Assembly: GCF_020217005.1 (NCBI RefSeq)
Contig: NZ_JAIWOI010000065.1
Coordinates: forward strand, 1-10,000
From: Rheinheimera sp.
Lineage (GTDB): Bacteria > Pseudomonadota > Gammaproteobacteria > Enterobacterales > Alteromonadaceae
Length of the DNA stretch: 10,000 nt
Direction: 5' to 3'
Shown here piece by piece: positions 5,425 to 10,000 of this stretch; position 1 is the first letter of the stretch, and each line of letters begins with the position of its first letter. The position numbers and the translations under genes were made by a program. The notes beneath the pieces were generated by a model, which worked only from the letters and a program-made list of their open reading frames with translations, searched no databases and was not told the DNA's origin.

Positions 5425-5568
5425 CTATCCTTTGACTGACTGCTGTCCCTGAGAGCTATGAGTCACCTCATTTGCTTCAGCCTTTGTGAGAAAAGCCGAC
5501 AATGCCATTAACAACACCAAAATGGCGATTGCAGTAAAGCCAAAACCGCGACTGGACGCTTTACGCAT
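5425..5568 (-). CDS. Small single-helix membrane protein (47 aa)
   Basis: I do not recognise this protein. It reads MRKASSRGFGFTAIAILVLLMALSAF and then LTKAEANEVTHSSQGQQSVKG. A positive N-terminus is followed by one hydrophobic helix (about residues 10-28) and a short polar tail, so it is either an N-in membrane anchor or a signal peptide cut near AEA with a very short product. I chose the ATG at 5568 because GAGG lies six bases upstream, an ideal spacing. The frame continues up to an ATG at 5679, but that stretch has no ribosome site and less convincing residues. A hairpin lies 11 bases after the stop. The good start signals and the membrane-like pattern argue for a real small gene. Confidence 0.65.
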   Translation of the reverse strand: MRKASSRGFGFTAIAILVLLMALSAFLTKAEANEVTHSSQGQQSVKG

Positions 5569-5637
5569 ACAAAACCTCAGACTAAAAAATATTGTTATTG
5601 TTCTTGCTTTTTTGTGGATCTTGAGCAATCCAAAACC

Positions 5638-5666
5638 AGTGTAGACAACTTGTTGTTTAGTTACAA
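5638..5666 (-). promoter_or_regulatory. Possible promoter of the 47-aa membrane protein gene
   Basis: On the minus strand, TTGTAA (5666-5661) and TACACT (5643-5638) have a 17-bp spacer; each box matches four of six consensus bases. It would give a leader of about 60 bases, which includes an A-rich stretch just before the ribosome site. Confidence 0.3.
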
Positions 5667-5756
5667 GATTTACAATCATTTACAGATGATTTTCTGATAA
5701 AGAGACAAGCAGGGACGCTCAATGCGTCGCTGTTTTTTCGCTTTTAATGGCATTCT

Positions 5757-6521
5757 TTAGCTTTTTGCAGCAAGTTTTTGCCGTAAAGTTGTAATAGCCT
5801 GACGGGCTGCATCCTGCTGCAAACTATAAAACTGCTGCTGATACTCAAATTCTACCGCCTGGCTATGCTCTTTACATTGTAGTAACTGACGCATAGAGCT
5901 TTTGGTTTGTCTGACTAAAGCAGTGGGTACAACAGCTAAATCTGCAGTCATCGCCAAAGCCCGCGGCAATAACTGCTCAACCGGCAATACTTCTTTGACT
6001 AAACCATATTGCCAGGCTTGTTCTGCCGTTAGTTTTTCACCACAAAACAGCATTGCCATGGCTTGTTGCCAACCAATGAGTTGGGGCAATAACCAGCCAT
6101 GGCCACCACCAGGGTGCAGAGCCAGCTGAAAAAAACGACTATCAAACCAGGCTTCTTTACTGGCTAAACGAATGTCACAAACCATTGCCAGATTCATTCC
6201 CGCCCCTACCGCTGGGCCGTTAACTAAGGCTATGGTAAGCAGCGGGCAATCGGCAACCTGACTGAAAGCCTGATACAGCTGTTTGAGTTCAGTTCCGTCT
6301 CCATCAACCGCATGTTGCAATACGGCCAGATCCGCACCGGCACAAAAAGCGCGCTCAGTCCCCATCACGCATAAAACTTTTAGCTCATGATCTAAGCTCA
6401 GCTGATGTACTGCTGATGCAATCTGCAGAGCGATATCAGGCGTTAATAAATTACGTTTTTCAGCCGCTGTCAGTTGCAAAACGGCAACATGACCATGTTT
6501 TTCAATGATAAAACTGCTCAT
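5757..6521 (-). CDS. Crotonase-fold protein (enoyl-CoA hydratase/isomerase family) with atypical active site
   Basis: This is a 254-residue cytoplasmic CoA-thioester enzyme of the crotonase superfamily. The oxyanion-hole motifs are present: RAFCAGADL (57-65) and VNGPAVGAGMNLAMVCDIRLA (from about residue 100). The GLVKEVLP segment (173-180) and the C-terminal helices are also typical. The two glutamates of classical hydratases (Glu144 and Glu164 of the rat enzyme) are not where expected: GAGMN has N110 and FDSRFFQLAL has F130 or F131. The motif LHPGGGHGW (135-143) marks the subgroup with GAGMNLA/HPGGG, whose chemistry is mostly unassigned. Simple hydration of enoyl-CoA is therefore doubtful. 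The ATG overlaps the stop of the upstream dehydrogenase gene (TGATG) with GAGG six bases before it, so the two are co-translated. The start is well supported. Confidence 0.9.
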   Translation of the reverse strand: MSSFIIEKHGHVAVLQLTAAEKRNLLTPDIALQIASAVHQLSLDHELKVLCVMGTERAFCAGADLAVLQHAVDGDGTELKQLYQAFSQVADCPLLTIALVNGPAVGAGMNLAMVCDIRLASKEAWFDSRFFQLALHPGGGHGWLLPQLIGWQQAMAMLFCGEKLTAEQAWQYGLVKEVLPVEQLLPRALAMTADLAVVPTALVRQTKSSMRQLLQCKEHSQAVEFEYQQQFYSLQQDAARQAITTLRQKLAAKS

Positions 6522-7441
6522 CAGTAGCCTCTTTCCCTATTGACCAGATGCTTTAAAGGTAGTCCATTTAGGGTACGTTGATAATTTTCCACAATCTGAT
6601 GAATAGCCGTATCGACATTAGTGACAGCCGAACAATGAGGTGTGACGAGAACCGCAGGATGTCGCCAATAAGGATCAGAAGCTGGCAAAGGCTCTTCGCG
6701 AAACACGTCCAGGCAAGCCGCCTCTAGCTGACCTGCATCTAGCGCCGCTAATAACGCACCATCATCGACTATGGCACCACGGGCTACGTTAATAAAAATA
6801 GCGCCTCGTTTAAACAGAGAAAAACGTTCTGCATTTAAAAAGTTGGTTGTCTCAGCGGTCAGAGGTACTAAACATATCACCAGATCGGCCTCTGCCACAG
6901 CCTGCAAAAAGCCTGAGTCACCGCTATAACACGCTATGCCATCCAAATGCTTTGCGCTGCGCGACCAGCCACTGACCTGATAGCCTTGCAGCACAAAATG
7001 CCGCGCCGCGGCCTGCCCCAGCTCACCTAAACCCAAAATACAAATCTGTTTTATCTGGCGGGGGCTTTTTGGCTTCCACAACTCCTGGTGCTGCTGACGC
7101 TGAAACAAGTCCAGCCTTAACTGGTAATGCAGCACTATACCGGCCAGATAATTCACCATTGAAGCTGCCAGAGCCGGGTCGACAATTCGACTTAGTGGCA
7201 AGTCAGGCAAAGTAGGATCTGACACTATGCTATCTACACCGGCACCAAAAGACTGCAGACTTTTTAAATTACTTAACGCCGCCAACGAGCCTGCCGGCTG
7301 CTTCCAGACTACGGCCATTTGCACCTGCTCTGGCGCGCTGTAGTTGGGCCATTGCTGGATCAGTACCCCGGGTAATAGGGCATTGAGCTTTTCTACTAAC
7401 GTATCTAATTTTCGATCGGGGATCACCAGGGCTATCGACAT
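6521..7441 (-). CDS. ghrA: Glyoxylate/hydroxypyruvate reductase A-like 2-hydroxyacid dehydrogenase
   Basis: This is a 306-residue NAD(P)H-dependent D-isomer-specific 2-hydroxyacid dehydrogenase that reduces 2-oxoacids such as glyoxylate in the cytoplasm. The substrate domain carries SFGAGVDSIVS (64-74). The Rossmann motif is ILGLGELG (135-142) and the usual LVPLTAETTNF follows. The catalytic triad is R221 (NVARGAIVDD), E250 (FREEPLP) and H269 (TPHCSA). The C-terminus NRERGY closely resembles the RARGY end of E. coli GhrA, and the overall length agrees (about 312 in E. coli). The start at 7441 has only a GGTGA-type ribosome site. It is the first gene of a two-gene minus-strand unit with the crotonase-fold protein, so both may act on one small-acid pathway, but nothing here names it. 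It is divergent from the phosphoesterase gene across about 100 bp. Confidence 0.92.
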   Translation of the reverse strand: MSIALVIPDRKLDTLVEKLNALLPGVLIQQWPNYSAPEQVQMAVVWKQPAGSLAALSNLKSLQSFGAGVDSIVSDPTLPDLPLSRIVDPALAASMVNYLAGIVLHYQLRLDLFQRQQHQELWKPKSPRQIKQICILGLGELGQAAARHFVLQGYQVSGWSRSAKHLDGIACYSGDSGFLQAVAEADLVICLVPLTAETTNFLNAERFSLFKRGAIFINVARGAIVDDGALLAALDAGQLEAACLDVFREEPLPASDPYWRHPAVLVTPHCSAVTNVDTAIHQIVENYQRTLNGLPLKHLVNRERGY

Positions 7442-7543
7442 CAGTTCACCAAAGCTTCAAGTTTTCGTCATATCTCTGACATGGGTTCATCTCATTCTAC
7501 CCGAGCCTGAAGAACCAAGGCCAACAATTCGCAGGAGCTTTGT

Positions 7544-8347
7544 ATGCTGCATTGTCGAACTATCTTCTTGTCTGACATTCATTTAGGAAATAAAGATTGT
7601 CAGGCTGCCTATCTGCTGAACTTTCTGAACCAAACCAAAGCCGACACTATTTACCTGTTGGGCGATATCCTCGACCTCTGGGCTATGCAAAAACAAGTGT
7701 GCTGGAGTCCTGAACAAAATGCGGTGATCCAAAGTCTGTTAGCCAAAGCCGATCAAGGCACTGAAGTGATTTATATTCCAGGCAATCATGATGAAGAATT
7801 CCGCCATTGGGCTGGCCGCCAGTTCGGTAACATTAAACTGCAACTGCGGGGCTGCCACACCACAGCTCTTGGCAAAAAGCTGTTGTTATTGCATGGCGAC
7901 GAATTTGATAAAGAAGTGAACTTTGGTCGTTTTCATGCCTGGCTCGGCGACAATCTTTACGACTTTTTGTTGTTCCTCAATCGTTGGAGCAACAGACTTC
8001 GCCGTGCTTTGGGTGGACGTTATTTTAGTCTGGCCGCTTTTATAAAAAGCAAAGTACCAGGCGCTCAGCAGGCAATAGCCCGCTACCGTGATGCAGCAGT
8101 AGCTAAGGCTAAACGCAGTGGTTTTGATGGTGTGGTCTGCGGCCATATCCACCATCCGGAAATTAGCCTGCAGGATGGCATTATTTACTGTAATGACGGT
8201 GACTGGATCGATAACTGCACAGCATTAATAGAGCAGCAGGACGGCTCTTTAACACTCTATCACTGGACTGAACAAAGCCATACGCTGGCGGCTATGCCTA
8301 TAGCAGTGCTGGCAGAGGAACAACCTGCTCAAAGCAAAGTTGCCTGA
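7544..8347 (+). CDS. Metallophosphoesterase, UDP-2,3-diacylglucosamine diphosphatase-like (LpxH-related)
   Basis: This 267-residue calcineurin-like phosphoesterase has all five metal-binding blocks: D11 and H13 (LSDIHLG), D41 (LLGDILDLW), N81-H82 (PGNHDEE), H117 (LLLHGDEFD) and H201/H203 (CGHIHHPE). This puts it in the family of LpxH, which hydrolyses UDP-2,3-diacylglucosamine in lipid A synthesis. It differs from true LpxH, which has GNRD where this has GNHD, and it carries a long helical insert (about 125-190, with GRFHAWLGDNLYDFLLFLNR) as in LpxH-related paralogues. The housekeeping lpxH is probably elsewhere, so I give no symbol. The ATG has AGGAG six bases upstream. The next gene, an acyltransferase on the same strand, hints at envelope-lipid work. 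Confidence 0.85.
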   Translation: MLHCRTIFLSDIHLGNKDCQAAYLLNFLNQTKADTIYLLGDILDLWAMQKQVCWSPEQNAVIQSLLAKADQGTEVIYIPGNHDEEFRHWAGRQFGNIKLQLRGCHTTALGKKLLLLHGDEFDKEVNFGRFHAWLGDNLYDFLLFLNRWSNRLRRALGGRYFSLAAFIKSKVPGAQQAIARYRDAAVAKAKRSGFDGVVCGHIHHPEISLQDGIIYCNDGDWIDNCTALIEQQDGSLTLYHWTEQSHTLAAMPIAVLAEEQPAQSKVA

Positions 8348-8352
8348 GCAGG
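8324..8352 (+). terminator. Hairpin spanning the phosphoesterase stop codon
   Basis: CCTGCTCA (8324-8331) pairs perfectly with TGAGCAGG (8345-8352) over a 13-base loop, and the right arm contains the TGA stop. The following CCTCTTGT is only partly T-rich, so termination is uncertain. Confidence 0.35.
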
Positions 8353-8504
8353 CCTCTTGTATCTGACACTACGGCGTCGTTGACTGTATTCATTCGCCCC
8401 AGTCATTTGTCGCCTCCCTGCAGTTTCAGGTGTCTTGGGTATACGCAGCCCACTCTGATTAAAACTTCTACAAAAAGCCATAAATCTGACGCATTTTTGT
8501 CATC

Positions 8505-8532
8505 TTAACCTCCTATTCTCAACACAGATAAT
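8505..8532 (+). promoter_or_regulatory. Possible promoter of the OlsF-like gene
   Basis: TTAACC (8505-8510), a 16-bp spacer and GATAAT (8527-8532) give a fair sigma70 match, with a start close to 8539 and a very short leader to the ATG at 8554. The rest of 8348-8504 shows no ORF or repeat that I can support. Confidence 0.35.
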
Positions 8533-8553
8533 GGTTCTTACAGAGACAAAACT

Positions 8554-10000
8554 ATGATCAGTGTTGACCAAATGATGCAAACGCATCTGCCAAAACTCGA
8601 ACAAAAACCCTGGTTAGCTAAACCGGTCAAAGGCGCCTTACGCCAGTTGCTGCATGAGCAGGAATTTATTGCTTTTGCTAAACGTTATCCGCATTTACAA
8701 GGTATTGAATTTGTAGAACAAGTTCTGGATTACTTTAACTTTGCTTACGCAGTACGTGACAACGAAGTAGAACGTATTCCTAGCACAGGCCGGGTTGTGA
8801 TTATAGCTAACCACCCAATAGGTTCTTTGGATGGCTTAGCTCTGATTAAACTAGTGCGGGATATCAGACCTGATGTAAAAGTGATAGCCAATCAACTATT
8901 GATGGCGGTTGAACCTCTGCATTCCCTGCTCTTGCCTGTCAATAATATGAGCGGTGGCACTGAACGCAGTCGTATTGACCGTATCAGTGATCATTTAGCT
9001 GCAGAGGGGGCGCTGATTTTATTTCCGGCTGGTGAAGTGTCTCGCTTAAAGCCAAACGGTATCAGAGATGGTAAATGGCATGGCGGATTTTTACGTTTTG
9101 CCATGAATGCAAAAGCTCCTATTCTGCCTATTTACATAGACGGCCGTAACTCTGCCATGTTTTATGGCGCATCTATGATCTACAAACCGCTGGCCACCAT
9201 GCTGCTGGTGCAGGAGATGTTTAACCAGAAGCATAAAAATATAGCGATGCGCATTGGTGAGCAGATCCCTTATGACAGCTTTGCCCATTTGCAGTTAGAA
9301 ACCCAGGCCAAAGTAAAGTTATTTAAAAAGCATTTGTATCGTCTGGCAAAAGACAAATCGCCGCTGTTTAAAACTCAAACCGCTATAGCTCATCCAGAAG
9401 ACCGCATCCTGCTGAAAAAAGCAGTAGAAGCTTGTCCGTTGCTGGGAGAAACCAGTGATGGCAAACAAATTTATTTATACCAGTATCAACAAAGCTCGCC
9501 TGTACTGCGTGAAATTGGTCGGTTACGTGAAATTGCCTTTAGAGCCGTAGGTGAAGGCAGTGGTCAGCGCCGCGATATAGATCAGTTCGACAGCTACTAC
9601 GAGCAGCTGATTTTATGGGATAAAGACGACTTAGAAATAGTAGGAGCTTACCGTTTCGCCAACACAGCTAAAGTGATGGCAGACAAAGGCATGGCGGGAT
9701 TGTATACAGCCTCATTGTTCCGTTTTAATCAGGCAATGACGCCTTATTTAGATCAAGGTCTTGAACTTGGCCGCAGCTTCGTACAACCGCGGTATTGGGG
9801 TAAACGTAGTCTGGACTATTTATGGTATGGCATAGGGGCTTACCTCAAGCAAAACCCAGATATACGTTATTTGTTTGGAGGTGTCAGTTTATCCAATAGT
9901 TACCCCAAAGCGGCGAGAGACTTGATGGTGTATTTCTATAGCCTGTATTTCCATTGCCCTGAACAAAGTGCGGTACCTAATATACCTTATGAATTGCCAA
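8554..10000 (+). CDS. OlsF-like bifunctional acyltransferase (PlsC domain + acyl-ornithine-type GNAT), cut by the right edge
   Basis: The frame is open for 482 codons to the window end. The N-terminal half (about 1-265) is a lysophospholipid-acyltransferase domain: NHPIGSLDG (86-94, the NHx4-5D block), LFPAGEVSR (156-164) and LPIYIDG (191-197). The C-terminal half (from about 300) is of the hemolysin/OlsB-type N-acyltransferase family: LREIGRLREIAFRAVGEGSG (318-337), then DQFDSYYEQLILWDKDD, IVGAYRF, ELGRSFVQPRYWGKRSLDYLW and YLFGGVSLSNSYP. This order fits OlsF, in which the C-terminal domain N-acylates ornithine and the N-terminal domain O-acylates the product to give ornithine lipid. OlsF is near 590 residues, so perhaps a fifth is missing here. 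I chose the ATG at 8554; its ribosome site is weak (AGAGA), and ATGs at 8572 and 8575 are alternatives. Substrate amino acid is inferred. Confidence 0.85.
   Translation, partial: MISVDQMMQTHLPKLEQKPWLAKPVKGALRQLLHEQEFIAFAKRYPHLQGIEFVEQVLDYFNFAYAVRDNEVERIPSTGRVVIIANHPIGSLDGLALIKLVRDIRPDVKVIANQLLMAVEPLHSLLLPVNNMSGGTERSRIDRISDHLAAEGALILFPAGEVSRLKPNGIRDGKWHGGFLRFAMNAKAPILPIYIDGRNSAMFYGASMIYKPLATMLLVQEMFNQKHKNIAMRIGEQIPYDSFAHLQLETQAKVKLFKKHLYRLAKDKSPLFKTQTAIAHPEDRILLKKAVEACPLLGETSDGKQIYLYQYQQSSPVLREIGRLREIAFRAVGEGSGQRRDIDQFDSYYEQLILWDKDDLEIVGAYRFANTAKVMADKGMAGLYTASLFRFNQAMTPYLDQGLELGRSFVQPRYWGKRSLDYLWYGIGAYLKQNPDIRYLFGGVSLSNSYPKAARDLMVYFYSLYFHCPEQSAVPNIPYELP

Noticed and set aside
5714..5736. GACGC-TCAAT-GCGTC followed by GCTGTTTTTT on the plus strand as a terminator
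   Set aside because: The stem is only 5 bp and no plus-strand gene ends near it. On the minus strand, where the crotonase gene ends, no T tract follows it.
9091..9288. Minus-strand frame of 65 codons
   Set aside because: It is an antisense shadow inside the acyltransferase gene, which carries clear family motifs on the plus strand.

Overview
The window looks like a chromosomal segment from a gammaproteobacterium of the Alteromonadales/Rheinheimera type. This is an inference, not a database result. It rests on three things: the divergent murJ / rpsT arrangement with a UUG-started rpsT, gammaproteobacterial versions of SmrA and GhrA, and an ERIC-type repeat. There are no rRNA or tRNA genes, no transposase, no CRISPR array and no phage genes. 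Most of the window is ordinary housekeeping or accessory chromosome.

Left part (1-1600): the 5' part of murJ (lipid II flippase) runs leftward off the edge. It is divergent from rpsT (ribosomal protein S20), which has a clear promoter and terminator. Directly after the rpsT terminator lies a non-coding tandem repeat of a 230-bp unit: one full copy, then a second 191-bp copy with 4 mismatches. The unit is packed with perfect inverted repeats. Two hairpin modules within it differ by paired substitutions that keep their stems, which points to selected secondary structure.

Middle part (1600-5430): a leftward ArsR-family regulator has the two-cysteine arrangement of the YgaV/BigR/SqrR persulfide sensors. 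A palindrome overlaps its predicted -35 box. Next comes an exported M28 metallopeptidase with a PA domain, joined by a TAATG overlap to a one-helix membrane protein of unknown function. A small polytopic membrane protein gene converges on this pair. smrA (Smr-domain endonuclease) follows, preceded by a good candidate for an unannotated 59-residue ORF with its own extended -10 promoter. Behind smrA sit a 127-bp complete ERIC-type element, a truncated ERIC tail in direct tandem with it, and a strong GC-rich hairpin.

Right part (5425-10000): on the minus strand there is a 47-residue one-helix protein. A two-gene unit follows in which a GhrA-like 2-hydroxyacid dehydrogenase overlaps (TGATG) a crotonase-fold protein lacking both classical catalytic glutamates. 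Divergently transcribed are an LpxH-like metallophosphoesterase and, cut by the window edge, a two-domain acyltransferase (PlsC-like plus acyl-ornithine/hemolysin-type GNAT). The latter resembles the bifunctional ornithine-lipid synthase OlsF. These last two genes suggest a membrane-lipid theme, but they are 206 bp apart and the second has its own possible promoter.

I do not see a clear new multi-gene system. The most worthwhile signals are the structured 230-bp repeat, the ERIC tandem, the small ORF ahead of smrA and the putative persulfide-sensing regulator.
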